From positions 496,001 through 560,000 of the forward strand of contig NZ_AUEF01000001.1 of assembly GCF_000425845.1 (NCBI RefSeq): 64,000 bases of DNA, in the 5' to 3' direction. Below, piece by piece: positions 8,864-19,050 of this stretch. The position numbers and the translations under genes are program-made. Positions within the stretch are counted from its first letter, which is position 1, and every line of letters starts with the position of its first letter. The stretch is from Jeotgalicoccus psychrophilus DSM 19085. Lineage in GTDB: Bacteria; Bacillota; Bacilli; Staphylococcales; Salinicoccaceae. The notes below the pieces were generated by a model. The model had not been told where the DNA came from. It did not search any database and saw nothing but the letters and a program-made list of their open reading frames with translations.

Positions 8864-10435
8864 TTAACTTTTTATGACCGTTAATTTCTCTGTATAGCTG
8901 AGTGGGGAATAATCCCAATTACTCATCGCAAACTGCCAAGGATGATAGAGTCTTTCCTGCAATGCGCCATTCGGCATCAATTTTTCGCTTAATTCGTCCA
9001 GATTGTTGAGCTCTTGTCTTAAACTGCGTTTTACATCCACTGAGTAGCGTTTTTTCAAATAATCAAGTTCATTCATATGGCGTTTTTTGTTACCGTCGAT
9101 TATCCCGCTCTTAAAATATTCATCCGCGTGTTCATACAGCGGCTTAAATGCATCTTCAAGAGTCGATTTTACGCGTTCAATTTCATTTATAACCTCATCA
9201 TTTGTATGAGTTTTAATAAGCCTCTTTTTTTGCTCCTCTATCTGTTCGGAGATACTGTTATCCAGCATCAGCTCATATCTTTTAAGCAGCTTGCTGATTC
9301 TGTCATCCACATGCATAAATTCCATCCGCTTCATGACGATCGGCATCTCGACATTCATTGCACCGAATACTTTATGCAGCTCTCCCCAATACGATACCTC
9401 GGCCCCGCCGCCTAAAAATACAGCAGTGTTAAACAGCATTTCCTGCATCAGCGGTCTCGTCACGACGTTATTGGAAAACTCCGCCGGCGACTCTTCAATT
9501 TGTTTCAATACTTCATCATGACTCAGGTTTTTATCACCAAGAATGTAGCCGGAGCCGTCTTTGGCTTCAGTCAGCAGCGAACGTACTGTTGTCGCATTCA
9601 CAAACAGATGAACATTCGTGTCTGTTTGAATGACCGGTGCTTTATTGACCGACTTTAAAAATTCATTCTGTCCGGATTTAAATGCATCGTCAATTTCTTT
9701 ATGTTTCTTAAATATTTGCTGCATCATCGGCACTTCAAGCTCACGCACCGATTCGAGATGTGAATTAAAAATTACCAGACCATCATCTTTAAATGTTTCG
9801 TGGACCAGACTGTGAAATAAGTCCGTCCACGACGTACATCGCTCAATAGATTCAGATACTTTCTTCTTTAACTCTGCTGCATAATCCGAGTCACCGATAT
9901 AACCCAATACTTTATCAAGCGTTTCAGTCATCGCTTTTTTATCGTAATTATAAAAACCGACACTCATCGGCACTGTTAAATTGGGCTTGTAACTTACTTT
10001 AATCCGTCTGCGGTGATAGGTATCATAAAGATGTGTGTGATTCACCTCTTCAAAATCGTGATCCTCACCTGCAATCCAAAATACCGGTACTGCATCGTAG
10101 CCGTGATTTTCTTTCATTTCCTTAGCCACGACTAAAATTGATATAATTTTATGAATAATATACGACGGGCTCATAAATAATCCTGCCTGCTGGCCGGCAA
10201 TAACAACCTTATGTCCTTTTTTCAGCAGTTCAATATTATGCTGCTGCTCTTGTGATATGCCGTACTGTGACATATCCGCTTCGATAATGCTGCCGAGCTT
10301 TGCAGTATGACCGTGTACCGGACGCTGAAGCACTTCTTTAATGCTTTTTTCATCGTACGATAAACCGCCGTAGAACTGTTTAATGTCAGTTTTATTATGT
10401 ATGTTTTTAGAAAAATCAATAGTCTCAAAATGCAT
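8864..10435 (-). CDS. bshC: Bacillithiol biosynthesis cysteine-adding enzyme BshC
   Basis: Catalyses the last step of bacillithiol synthesis, adding cysteine to glucosaminyl-malate. The 523-residue length and the family segments GQQAGLFMSPSYIIHKI, PVFWIAGEDHDFEEVNH, LGGGAEVSYWGEL and the C-terminal PNGALQERLYHPWQF identify it. A coiled-coil stretch at about 385-480 is typical of the fold. Its position next to mraZ matches staphylococci and bacilli. It has its own terminator, so it is probably not co-transcribed with the wall cluster. Confidence 0.95.
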   Translation of the reverse strand: MHFETIDFSKNIHNKTDIKQFYGGLSYDEKSIKEVLQRPVHGHTAKLGSIIEADMSQYGISQEQQHNIELLKKGHKVVIAGQQAGLFMSPSYIIHKIISILVVAKEMKENHGYDAVPVFWIAGEDHDFEEVNHTHLYDTYHRRRIKVSYKPNLTVPMSVGFYNYDKKAMTETLDKVLGYIGDSDYAAELKKKVSESIERCTSWTDLFHSLVHETFKDDGLVIFNSHLESVRELEVPMMQQIFKKHKEIDDAFKSGQNEFLKSVNKAPVIQTDTNVHLFVNATTVRSLLTEAKDGSGYILGDKNLSHDEVLKQIEESPAEFSNNVVTRPLMQEMLFNTAVFLGGGAEVSYWGELHKVFGAMNVEMPIVMKRMEFMHVDDRISKLLKRYELMLDNSISEQIEEQKKRLIKTHTNDEVINEIERVKSTLEDAFKPLYEHADEYFKSGIIDGNKKRHMNELDYLKKRYSVDVKRSLRQELNNLDELSEKLMPNGALQERLYHPWQFAMSNWDYSPLSYTEKLTVIKS

Positions 10436-10546
10436 AAATCTTTCTCCTCAATTAATGGTTATTCAAAGTATAAAAGTTATTTAACTATAAAACAATTGAA
10501 CGGCTTAGCAATTATGAATATACTGTATAAAAAGGAGCGTTGCCAA

Positions 10547-10999
10547 ATGTCAAAAGTAAAAAATTTAGCGATTAACTACAAAACAGCAGAAGAATTTAAA
10601 AAATTCCGTGAGTACGGTTCCCAGGAACTTCACATGATTGATGAACTCGAAGCCAATGTAATCGATGCAAATATCGATTCACCTTTTTACGGTATTTACC
10701 AGGGCGATGACCTGGCAGCACGAATGTGCCTGTATCGCCAGGAAGACACAGAACATCCGATTAACTCTGACACAGCTGATTATTTAGTTATATGGAAACT
10801 TGAAGTACTGGAAAAATATCAGGGCAGAGGATTCGGCAGTGAACTGATTGAGTACGCCAAATCATTTAACATTCCGATTAAAGCCATCAGCCGCTTCCAA
10901 AACTCCCGCAACTTTTTTGAAAAACATGATTTCGACGCCCACGAATATGATATCGAACGCGATTTGGCAGACGAATCACTAATGTGGTATCCAAAATAA
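10547..10999 (+). CDS. GNAT-family N-acetyltransferase (YlbP-like)
   Basis: Predicted acyl-CoA N-acetyltransferase of 150 residues. The GNAT core is visible as LVIWKLEVLEKYQGRGFGSELIEYA, with the acetyl-CoA loop QGRGFG near residues 93-98. I start at the ATG at 10547 because AAAGGAG lies 10 bases upstream; the longer open frame back to 10397 would run into the divergent bshC promoter region. Homologues sit next to bshC or rpmF in bacilli and staphylococci. The substrate is unknown. Confidence 0.85.
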   Translation: MSKVKNLAINYKTAEEFKKFREYGSQELHMIDELEANVIDANIDSPFYGIYQGDDLAARMCLYRQEDTEHPINSDTADYLVIWKLEVLEKYQGRGFGSELIEYAKSFNIPIKAISRFQNSRNFFEKHDFDAHEYDIERDLADESLMWYPK

Positions 11000-11017
11000 T
11001 ACTTATCTGATGTGCAG

Positions 11018-11048
11018 AGCCGGGCTGGTAATTTAGTCCCGGCTTTTT
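11018..11048 (+). terminator. Terminator after the GNAT gene
   Basis: 7-bp GC-rich stem AGCCGGG / CCCGGCT followed by TTTTTG on the plus strand. Confidence 0.85.
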
Positions 11049-11093
11049 GCTTTAGAATCTGCCTGGAATCGTTGGATTTTGTTGTGCCGGATG

Positions 11094-11324
11094 TCTATGA
11101 GAGTTATTCATAGAATTTCTAAACGTTGCGGAGACCTATGAAAGTCAGTCATAGAATTCCTAAACGCTGCGGAGACCTATGAAAGTCAGTCATAGGATTC
11201 CTAAACGCTGCGGAGACCTATGAGAGTCAGTCATAGGATTTCTAAACGACACGGAGACCTATGAGAGTCAGTCATAGGATTTCTAAACGACACGGAGACC
11301 TATGAGAGTCAGTCATAGGATTCC
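11094..11324. repeat. 41-bp tandem repeat array A (six copies) with internal dyad
   Basis: Unit starts fall at 11094, 11135, 11176, 11217, 11258 and 11299, exactly 41 bases apart. Each unit carries a near-perfect inverted repeat, CCTATGA-7 bases-TCATAGG, then TTTCTAAACG or a close variant and a GGAGA end. Copies 2-6 differ at only a few positions; copy 1 is more diverged. A degenerate seventh copy (TGA-7 bases-TCAT) can be seen at about 11340. The array lies between the convergent GNAT and rpmF genes, beyond the GNAT terminator. As 41 is not a multiple of 3 it is not coding. The 300-base gap holds nothing else I recognise. Confidence 0.95.
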
Positions 11325-11403
11325 GACCTTCCAAACCAATGAAACCCGCTCATGCCGCTGCAAAAGATTCCCGCCTAACTCCAGCCTTCAAACATAAAAA
11401 CAC

Positions 11404-11450
11404 AAAAAAACGGTCTGAAGATCTTAAAGTTAAGATTTTCAGACCGTTTT
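11404..11450 (-). terminator. Terminator after rpmF (works in both directions)
   Basis: Long hairpin: outer stem AACGGTCTGAA / TTCAGACCGTT and inner stem ATCTTAA / TTAAGAT, flanked by A-run and T-run so either strand could end here. Confidence 0.9.
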
Positions 11451-11463
11451 CTTATTAAGGCAA

Positions 11464-11643
11464 TTAGTTAGCACTTGCTACGACTTCTTCGCCTTTGTAG
11501 CTTCCGCACTCTTTACATACACGGTGAGCTAATTTAGTTTCACCGCAGTTTGAGCATTCTACCATTCCTGGTAATGAAAGTCTCATGTGTGAACGACGTT
11601 TATTTTTACGTGTTTTTGATGTTCTTCTTTTAGGTACTGCCAT
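11464..11643 (-). CDS. rpmF: 50S ribosomal protein L32
   Basis: Ribosomal protein of 59 residues. It starts [19 protein letters not shown], as in all L32 proteins, and has a four-cysteine zinc ribbon (CSNC ... CKEC at about residues 30-46). The zinc-binding form is complete. It follows the DUF177 gene by 2 bases, the conserved pair in which the DUF177 protein precedes L32. It is too short for many ORF callers. Confidence 0.97.
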   Translation of the reverse strand: MAVPKRRTSKTRKNKRRSHMRLSLPGMVECSNCGETKLAHRVCKECGSYKGEEVVASAN

Positions 11644-11645
11644 TG

Positions 11646-12164
11646 TTATTCCTCCTCATCGCTTAGCTTTAAAGCTTCTAGTTTTTGTAATCTCGGATCC
11701 ACAGCCGGTTTTTTACCGCTGGCTTCCGATTCATCCATTACTGTCCAACCACTTGCTCCTGATGACCCGGGTAGCTCGTCACTCTCAGTATAAACTGTCG
11801 GTAAGTTAACGATTAGCAGTTCTCTGACTACAGGTTCCAAGTCCAGTGTATGGACCAGCGGATGCAAGTTGTCATCATCTGTTTCCTCGTCTTCTTCAAG
11901 TGTTTCATCAAACACTTCGACAGATTGTATTTCGAGAGGCAGACTAACGGTATCACCGCTCCGGCTGTCGATCATCTTAACAACCGCCGATATATGCAAG
12001 TCAACATCTACTCGATGATGTCCGAAAAACATATCACCATATATATTAATATCTTCTACAGCAAGTATGTCCGCACGATCAAACAATGTGTCTAACTGAA
12101 CAGTTTCATCAAAAGTGAATTTCTCACTGGCGTACTTTCTTATTTGTGAAAGCGACCATTTCAT
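11646..12164 (-). CDS. DUF177 (YceD/YlbN) family protein
   Basis: Conserved 172-residue protein of the YceD family, linked in bacteria and plastids to 23S rRNA processing or accumulation; the precise role here is inferred. The start is placed at the ATG at 12164 ([11 protein letters not shown]), which matches staphylococcal homologues and has GAGGTGG upstream; an upstream start at 12203 would add 13 unconserved residues. A typical DUF177 segment is [13 protein letters not shown] with an acidic stretch after it. The gene is co-directional and 2 bases from rpmF. The C-terminus is acidic. Confidence 0.88.
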   Translation of the reverse strand: MKWSLSQIRKYASEKFTFDETVQLDTLFDRADILAVEDINIYGDMFFGHHRVDVDLHISAVVKMIDSRSGDTVSLPLEIQSVEVFDETLEEDEETDDDNLHPLVHTLDLEPVVRELLIVNLPTVYTESDELPGSSGASGWTVMDESEASGKKPAVDPRLQKLEALKLSDEEE

Positions 12165-12300
12165 ACAATTCCACCTCTTATGAGCACAACAGATATTGTA
12201 CAATTATAAAGAAAAAGTGTCAAGTTTTTTTCTTAACAAATAACTTCAATCTGTCTAATATTTTGATACACTTAGTATAACATTTATCGGGGGTTTATGT

Positions 12301-13921
<1,621 letters not shown>

Positions 13922-14461
13922 CTACTTTCCATCTTTAATAAGCAGCCATACTTTAATCGAGCCGTATTCATTTTCTCTCACGACTTCAAATCCTGTATGG
14001 TCAAACTTTTCGTTTTTACTCGCTTCAGCAACAATTCTGCCGCCGTCTGCTAAAATATTATATTCCGAAATCAGCTCGAGACTTTTATCAATCAGTTTCT
14101 TATTATAAGGCGGATCCAAAAATATCAGGTCAAATGATTTCCCGCGTTTCCCCATGGCTTTTAACGCCCGGCGGTAATCGTTGCGGAAAATTTCCACCGG
14201 CTCATCGAGATCTTTAGTATTCTCTTTAATAATTTTGATCGCATCACCCGCTCCGTCGATAATCATCGCACTGCCGGCTCCGCGGCTTAACGCTTCGATT
14301 GCAAGACCGCCTGTGCCGCCAAACAGGTCCAGTACGCCCCCTTCGACGTCGCCAAGCATGCTGAATACACTTTCACGCACTTTATCGCTTGTAGGCCTTG
14401 TATCGTTTGATTTTAAAGTATGTAATTTCTTTGCTTTATATTTCCCGCTGATAATTCTCAT
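13922..14461 (-). CDS. rsmD: 16S rRNA (guanine(966)-N(2))-methyltransferase RsmD
   Basis: SAM-dependent methyltransferase for G966 of 16S rRNA. SAM motif LDLFGGTGGLAIEALSRGA and catalytic DPPY (in LIFLDPPYNKK) are visible. I start at the ATG at 14461 (MRIISGKYKAKKL), the conserved N-terminus, with AAAGGG upstream; starting at 14494 would add 11 unconserved residues. This gives 179 residues. It is operonic with coaD. Confidence 0.93.
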   Translation of the reverse strand: MRIISGKYKAKKLHTLKSNDTRPTSDKVRESVFSMLGDVEGGVLDLFGGTGGLAIEALSRGAGSAMIIDGAGDAIKIIKENTKDLDEPVEIFRNDYRRALKAMGKRGKSFDLIFLDPPYNKKLIDKSLELISEYNILADGGRIVAEASKNEKFDHTGFEVVRENEYGSIKVWLLIKDGK

Positions 14462-14521
14462 AAGTATTGCCCTTTCATTTGGCTCTCTAGTCATATATTA
14501 TAATTTATAGGAGTTGATTAC

Positions 14522-14893
14522 ATGCAGAAATTCATCACGATGGGTGAAGGCTACCACGAAATATTTGAATTACAGGCGCTGATTGAATATAATCATGAAC
14601 GTGTTAAGCATGCTATATTTTTATACAACGATAAATCGCCTGCTACATTTTTACTGGTTATGAAACCTGTCGAACAAGACGTTCAGGCAATCTATACTGT
14701 TTTTAACGGCATCGTCTATAACGAAGGACAGGGTAAAAAATATCAGTTGATAAAATCATGGTGTGAGGATAAAAATCTCAGCATCGTTGAATTTTCAACA
14801 AAATCACCGGAAGATTTTTACGAACGTGAACAGTTCTATCAGTATTTAACCGGAGTTTTAAGATTAAATCATCTGGTTATACCAATGACCTGA
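14522..14893 (+). CDS. Conserved hypothetical protein, YlbA/DUF7147-like
   Basis: Small soluble protein of 123 residues with the N-terminus MQKFITMGEGYHEIFEL. I recognise this as resembling a conserved Bacillaceae/Staphylococcaceae family sometimes mislabelled methylthioribose kinase; no kinase motif is visible. It is divergent from rsmD (60-base gap) and converges on ylbG, ending 2 bases from its stop. Function is unknown; the family name is from memory and moderately sure. Confidence 0.7.
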   Translation: MQKFITMGEGYHEIFELQALIEYNHERVKHAIFLYNDKSPATFLLVMKPVEQDVQAIYTVFNGIVYNEGQGKKYQLIKSWCEDKNLSIVEFSTKSPEDFYEREQFYQYLTGVLRLNHLVIPMT

Positions 14894-14894
14894 T

Positions 14895-15158
14895 TTACAT
14901 TACTCGATAATCTTCTTTTTCTTTATCTTCAGTATGATATTCGCGTTTTATATTTGGGTATTCACTCATCACGATATCAGTAACAAATTTTAATTTACCG
15001 AGATCTGCGAGTGTTTTATCCAAGTCGTTTTCATCGATGTACAGAAGGACATATTTCTTAGTTTTATTCACATAAATTAAATGTCCGTGCCGTTTCAATT
15101 GTCGAATGAATTTATTTTGTTTAAAATAAACATATATACCAAGTCGGTTGACTAACAT
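14895..15158 (-). CDS. ylbG: YlbG family protein (DUF2129)
   Basis: 87-residue protein of the YlbG family: RLGIYVYFKQNKFIRQLKRHG ... YVNKTKKYVLLYID matches the ferredoxin-like family core. Function is unknown, though it is always near rsmD and ylbF/ricF. Here it is separated from ricF by the glycerophosphodiesterase gene, as in staphylococci. The C-terminal 15 residues are charged and variable. Confidence 0.85.
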   Translation of the reverse strand: MLVNRLGIYVYFKQNKFIRQLKRHGHLIYVNKTKKYVLLYIDENDLDKTLADLGKLKFVTDIVMSEYPNIKREYHTEDKEKEDYRVM

Positions 15159-15245
15159 TGACTGACCACCTATCTAAATCTTTAGAATCATAATAACATA
15201 TATCTTATATGTTTTTTAAATGAATATCTCATGGAGGTTTCCAAC

Positions 15246-16166
15246 ATGGCAAAATGTTTTAAAAGAATGGTTACAGCAGTCGGCGTCGCAACAGGTCTGA
15301 CACTCGGCCTCTGGGCTGGTACGAAATTAATGAAAGAAACGAAAGTGCGCGATATTAAACCGTACTTCAAACAGCGTTCACCGTATGTATTTGCACACCG
15401 CGGCGGTATGGGGCTCGCGCCTGAACATACACGCATTGCATTTGATAAGGCATCGGAGTTCAATGTAGAAGGATTCGAAATCGACATCCGCTTAACAAAA
15501 GATGAAGAGATTGTAGTATTCCACGACGCGTATGTAGACAGAACATCGAACGGTGCCGGGAAAATCAGCAACCTGACACTCGAGGACTTAAAAGAACTTG
15601 ATTTCGGCTACCACTTTACTGATGTCGAAGGGAATCACCCTTACCGCGGACATGACAAAGCTAAAATTGTCACACTGCGCGAGCTGATTCAGGAATATCC
15701 GGGCACACTCATCAATATCGATATTAAAGATGATCCGGAAACTTATGCAGGCAGCCTCGTACCGAGTCTCCTTTACCGTCTGATTACTGAACTCGGCGCT
15801 GAGGACCGCGTACTCGTCACAAGTTTCCACGATATTCAAATTAATCAGTTCAACCTGTATGCTGAAGATACTGTTGCACTCGGTGCCGGTGTCGATCAGG
15901 TCAGCCGTGCTTACTTCATGCACCGTGCAGGTTTTGGGCATATGTATGAGCCGCAGGCAGATACGTTCCAGATCCCAACGGAATACAACGGCATCCGTTT
16001 AGATACAGCTCGTTTTATCGAGTACTTAACGAGCCTTAACATCGCAGTGGGATATTGGAATATTAACAAGATGGATAAAATGGATGAACTCATCCAAAAA
16101 GGTGCACACACTATAGTGACCGACTATCCGGACATCAGTTATCACCTTTTAAAAGAAAGATATTAA
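15246..16166 (+). CDS. Glycerophosphodiester phosphodiesterase family protein, membrane anchored
   Basis: Hydrolyses glycerophosphodiesters to glycerol-3-phosphate and an alcohol. The GDPD catalytic motif is visible as HRGGMGLAPEHT (His 44 region) with EIDIRLTKDEEIVVFHD, giving the acid pair and second His. An N-terminal hydrophobic segment (about 10-25) suggests a signal anchor, so it probably acts outside the membrane on wall or lipid products. The start at 15246 (MAKCF) has GGAGG upstream. Length 306. Substrate is not determined. Confidence 0.88.
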   Translation: MAKCFKRMVTAVGVATGLTLGLWAGTKLMKETKVRDIKPYFKQRSPYVFAHRGGMGLAPEHTRIAFDKASEFNVEGFEIDIRLTKDEEIVVFHDAYVDRTSNGAGKISNLTLEDLKELDFGYHFTDVEGNHPYRGHDKAKIVTLRELIQEYPGTLINIDIKDDPETYAGSLVPSLLYRLITELGAEDRVLVTSFHDIQINQFNLYAEDTVALGAGVDQVSRAYFMHRAGFGHMYEPQADTFQIPTEYNGIRLDTARFIEYLTSLNIAVGYWNINKMDKMDELIQKGAHTIVTDYPDISYHLLKERY

Positions 16167-16183
16167 TTTTATATTTAATTAGG

Positions 16184-16214
16184 CAGGACCCACTGATGTG
16201 CGGGTCCTGTTTTT
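16184..16214 (+). terminator. Terminator after the glycerophosphodiesterase gene
   Basis: 8-bp stem CAGGACCC / GGGTCCTG with a 10-base loop, then TTTTTG. Confidence 0.88.
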
Positions 16215-16245
16215 GATTTACGCGCGGGATTGATGCGGCGGCGGG

Positions 16246-16470
16246 TATCCCAGATTCTTGGGGCTGGCGTGATCGGCGCTCATGTCTATCCCAGACTCTT
16301 GGGACTGGCGTGATCGGCGCTCATGTGTATCCAAAACCCCCAGGACTGGCGTGACAGAAACTCATATGTATCCAAAGCTCCCAGGGTTGGCGTGATCGGC
16401 GCTCATGTGTATCCAAAACCCGCAGGACTGGCGTGACAGAAACTCATATGTATCCAAAACCCTGACTGCA
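16246..16470. repeat. 41-bp tandem repeat array B (about six copies)
   Basis: TATCC anchors recur at 16246, 16287, 16328, 16369, 16410 and 16451, exactly 41 bases apart. Units alternate between two versions: one has GTGATCGGCGCTCATG, the other GTGACAGAAACTCATATG, followed by TATCCAAAAC and a (C)AGGACTGGC part. A partial unit is visible just before 16246. The array lies between the convergent glycerophosphodiesterase and ricF genes. It shares period, orientation and a TGA-7 bases-TCAT core with array A at 11094. Not coding. Nothing else is seen in this gap apart from the two terminators. Confidence 0.93.
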
Positions 16471-16486
16471 CCCGTTTTAATCCAAT

Positions 16487-16520
16487 AAAAAAACACGTTT
16501 CCACCCGGGAACGTGTTTTA
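16487..16520 (-). terminator. Terminator after ricF
   Basis: Stem AAAACACGTT / AACGTGTTTT around a CCACCCGGG-type loop, with A-run and T-run flanks. It lies between array B and the ricF stop. Confidence 0.85.
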
Positions 16521-16528
16521 AATATATA

Positions 16529-16966
16529 TTAACCTGCACAGCTGCAGCTTCCGCCTGTTGCACAGCCGCTGTTTGAACTGTTTGAGAAAAATGGATTACT
16601 GCTGACGATATTTGCATGAGGACTGACCGACTGTCCAATAATAAAGAGTATTTCATCCAGCAGCGACTGCAGCTGAAATTCTGCTCTTCTGTATTCCATA
16701 ATTATCGGATGCATGTCCAATGCTTTTTTATACTGATTAATCTCTTTTCGTTTCGTACTGAAATCAGGATGATATTTGCCAAATCGTTCAACGTCGATAA
16801 ACTCTTCTTTTAAACGGGCAAAATGCTTAATCATTCCTCTGACTTCATCGCCTGTGTCCAAGAGCGCTTTATAATTACAGTAGTTTTTATATTCTTCTGT
16901 CTCAGTAACCATATCGTTTAGAGAGTCTAGTGAATCCATAATTTCAAAATCTGTACTTGTTATCAT
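16529..16966 (-). CDS. ricF: RicF (YlbF), subunit of the RicAFT RNA-processing complex
   Basis: YlbF-type protein that, with RicA (YmcA) and RicT (YaaT), directs RNase Y maturation of selected mRNAs in Bacillus. The helical core includes ERFGKYHPDFSTKRKEIN. The C-terminal cysteine-rich tail (CATGGSCSCAG) corresponds to the iron-sulphur ligand region of RicF. The start is placed at the ATG at 16966 with GAGAGGTG upstream; a start at 16984 would swallow the ribosome site. Length 145. Confidence 0.88.
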   Translation of the reverse strand: MITSTDFEIMDSLDSLNDMVTETEEYKNYCNYKALLDTGDEVRGMIKHFARLKEEFIDVERFGKYHPDFSTKRKEINQYKKALDMHPIIMEYRRAEFQLQSLLDEILFIIGQSVSPHANIVSSNPFFSNSSNSGCATGGSCSCAG

Positions 16967-17089
16967 ATAATCACCTCTCCCCAATCATTTTATCATATCG
17001 ATACATTTGTTACTATATGATAAATACCATTTGCAACCTGTATTGTAATAGATTAAAATTAGGGTAATGGATAAATGATAGGGGGCAAA

Positions 17090-17461
17090 ATGATGGTTTT
17101 TGAAAACTCAGGTATTGAAAATGTAGTCATTCCACAAGGCTCACTGCAGGATATTATGAACCACAATGGTTGTGTTCTTGGCGGCAGTTGGGATTATGAA
17201 CGTATGACTTTCGATTATAAATACGAAATTCCTGAAGGTATTTATTACTTACGTTTTCCTGGATATGCAGTAGATGGAGACGTTGGTGCAAATGATGCAA
17301 CAATGCAGTTAATGGACCCGTACATGGGTAAACATTATTATCCGACTGGTATCGAATACGGCAGCGACGAAGTATTCCCTGAACGCATCGTTGAACATGC
17401 GATCAGCAAAATTAGAGCAATCAGCAAAGAATTAACTGAAGTTGCTGGCTTTACTTTATAA
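17090..17461 (+). CDS. YugN-like family protein
   Basis: 123-residue conserved protein of unknown function. The segment GSWDYERMTFDYKYE ... YYLRFPGYAVDGDVG and the C-terminal EHAISKIRAISKEL fit the YugN-like family. The start at 17090 (MMVFENSG) has AGGGGG upstream; the next codon is also ATG. It is divergent from ricF and converges on ctaM. Confidence 0.8.
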   Translation: MMVFENSGIENVVIPQGSLQDIMNHNGCVLGGSWDYERMTFDYKYEIPEGIYYLRFPGYAVDGDVGANDATMQLMDPYMGKHYYPTGIEYGSDEVFPERIVEHAISKIRAISKELTEVAGFTL

Positions 17462-17474
17462 TAGCTGCTACATA

Positions 17475-17513
17475 AAAAAACCTCTTACAGAGTTAATCTG
17501 TAAGAGGTTTTTC
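17475..17513. terminator. Bidirectional terminator between the YugN-like gene and ctaM
   Basis: Perfect 13-bp stem AAACCTCTTACAG / CTGTAAGAGGTTT with a 7-base loop and T-runs on both strands. It ends right at the ctaM stop. Confidence 0.92.
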
Positions 17514-17981
17514 TCAGTTCTGGTGGAATATTGCATCCCATAAGCCGGTCGTTTCTCCGCCCGGATACAGAATATAAAGAATGATATAAACCATAACACC
17601 GGTAATTGCAGTAAAGAACCAGATTGTCGCTGCTGTCATACCAAATTTTCTGTGCTGACGCAGTTTGTTTTTCTTACCGGTAAATACTTGAATACCCCCG
17701 AAAATACCACCTGTTGTAGCCAGAATAATATGACTGACAAGGAATATTACATAGTATATTTCAAGTGAATCCGGTCCGCCGAACTGTGTGTTCCCGAGGA
17801 ATATTGTTTTCGATATGTAGATAACGAAAAATGATAACGCTGCAATTGCAGCAAATGTCATGAATTTCTCATGCGTCTGCACATTGCCTTTTTTAATATG
17901 ATAAACCCCGATTGCCATAAATATCGCACTTAAGACGATAAATGACGTACTGATCGTTGGCAGGATAAAATATATGTCCAA
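17514..17981 (-). CDS. ctaM: CtaM-type oxidase maturation protein (DUF420)
   Basis: Four-helix membrane protein of the DUF420 family (155 residues). In S. aureus CtaM is required for activity of the haem A-containing aa3 oxidase. His residues at helix ends (for example VYHIKKG, LVSHIIL, LRQHRKFGM) could bind haem or copper. It is 11 bases after ctaG at the end of the oxidase operon, which supports a role in oxidase assembly. Confidence 0.87.
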   Translation of the reverse strand: MDIYFILPTISTSFIVLSAIFMAIGVYHIKKGNVQTHEKFMTFAAIAALSFFVIYISKTIFLGNTQFGGPDSLEIYYVIFLVSHIILATTGGIFGGIQVFTGKKNKLRQHRKFGMTAATIWFFTAITGVMVYIILYILYPGGETTGLWDAIFHQN

Positions 17982-17992
17982 GATGTTTCCTC

Positions 17993-18952
17993 CTATACTC
18001 TAAAACGATTATTCATTTCTTTTTGTGCCTGTGCTTTTTCTAAAGCACGTTCTGTAATCTGATCTTCATTTTGACGCTCTTCATTGAACCATTTAAAGAA
18101 TATGTGAGCAAGCATCACACCAAAAAATACTTCCTGAAGTACTTTCATAATAATTCCGCCTGTCTGCTGATCTACGAGCGGCGTCGTATTCGTGAAATAC
18201 TCAGGACCTGATATCATACCGGCACCGGCAATACTGTCAAGAATTCCTGCCGGCACACATAATGCCATTGCGCTAAGCCACGCTTCGCCTTCGGTGAATG
18301 TTGAATACATAGGCGAGCCTGCAAAGATAATCAGCGCACATGCCGGTGTCACAAACGCACCGATACCGAAAATATAAAGCAGTTTAAATAATCCGCCCAG
18401 CTGTTCTTCTTCCGGCTCCACTTTGTTAAATATCGGATAGAATGCCATCACCGCTGTCAGGAACATTAACGCAAGTACTACTGTATGTAGTGTTGCACTC
18501 ATTTTTAAGTTATCCATAACGACCGGCAGATGGTAAATCGAAAATGCAGCAATAAGCAGCATCAGCGTTACCAGCGGCTTTTTAGCTCCGAGACGAAGCA
18601 CTGGACCAATTACCGGCAGCTTCACAATATATTTCTGCAGATAATCCGGCACACTGAAGTAAATCAGCGGTGCGATTAAAAACAGCACAAACGCCATCTG
18701 CACCATGTGGAATGTAAATAAAATATGACTTAGTAAATCTACAGGTGCCCCGTACATTGCATACAGTAAAATCATATTTACAACGAATAATGCGCCTTCT
18801 TTTCGAGTCAGCGGACGCCCGCCTTCAAAATCCCTGTACCATTTCGTCGTTATCAGAAAAAATACTGCTGTGATGAGAATGACGAAGGCCAGGAAAAATG
18901 GACTCCAGTTTGCCATGAAACCAAATATTTTAATTGAAGTTATATTTTCCAT
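17993..18952 (-). CDS. ctaG: Cytochrome c oxidase assembly factor CtaG
   Basis: Polytopic membrane protein (about seven helices, 319 residues) of the caa3 CtaG family, needed for copper delivery to or assembly of caa3 oxidase in Bacillus. The family features DLLSHILFTFHMVQM and IYHLPVVMDNL are visible. I start at the ATG at 18952 (MENITSIK) with AAGGTGG upstream; a GTG three codons earlier overlaps that site. A 138-base gap with a weak hairpin separates it from ctaF. Confidence 0.9.
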   Translation of the reverse strand: MENITSIKIFGFMANWSPFFLAFVILITAVFFLITTKWYRDFEGGRPLTRKEGALFVVNMILLYAMYGAPVDLLSHILFTFHMVQMAFVLFLIAPLIYFSVPDYLQKYIVKLPVIGPVLRLGAKKPLVTLMLLIAAFSIYHLPVVMDNLKMSATLHTVVLALMFLTAVMAFYPIFNKVEPEEEQLGGLFKLLYIFGIGAFVTPACALIIFAGSPMYSTFTEGEAWLSAMALCVPAGILDSIAGAGMISGPEYFTNTTPLVDQQTGGIIMKVLQEVFFGVMLAHIFFKWFNEERQNEDQITERALEKAQAQKEMNNRFRV

Positions 18953-19050
18953 CGGTACCACCTTAAATTTGACCTTATTACTTCTAGTATAAAATTATTG
19001 TCTTTATAACTCAAGACGATAAAAACACACAAAGTGACAAACTGTTGACC

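Noticed and set aside
10397-10546. Longer N-terminus for the GNAT protein
   Set aside because: Unconserved, no ribosome site, and it would overlap the start of divergent bshC; the AAAGGAG before 10547 decides the start.
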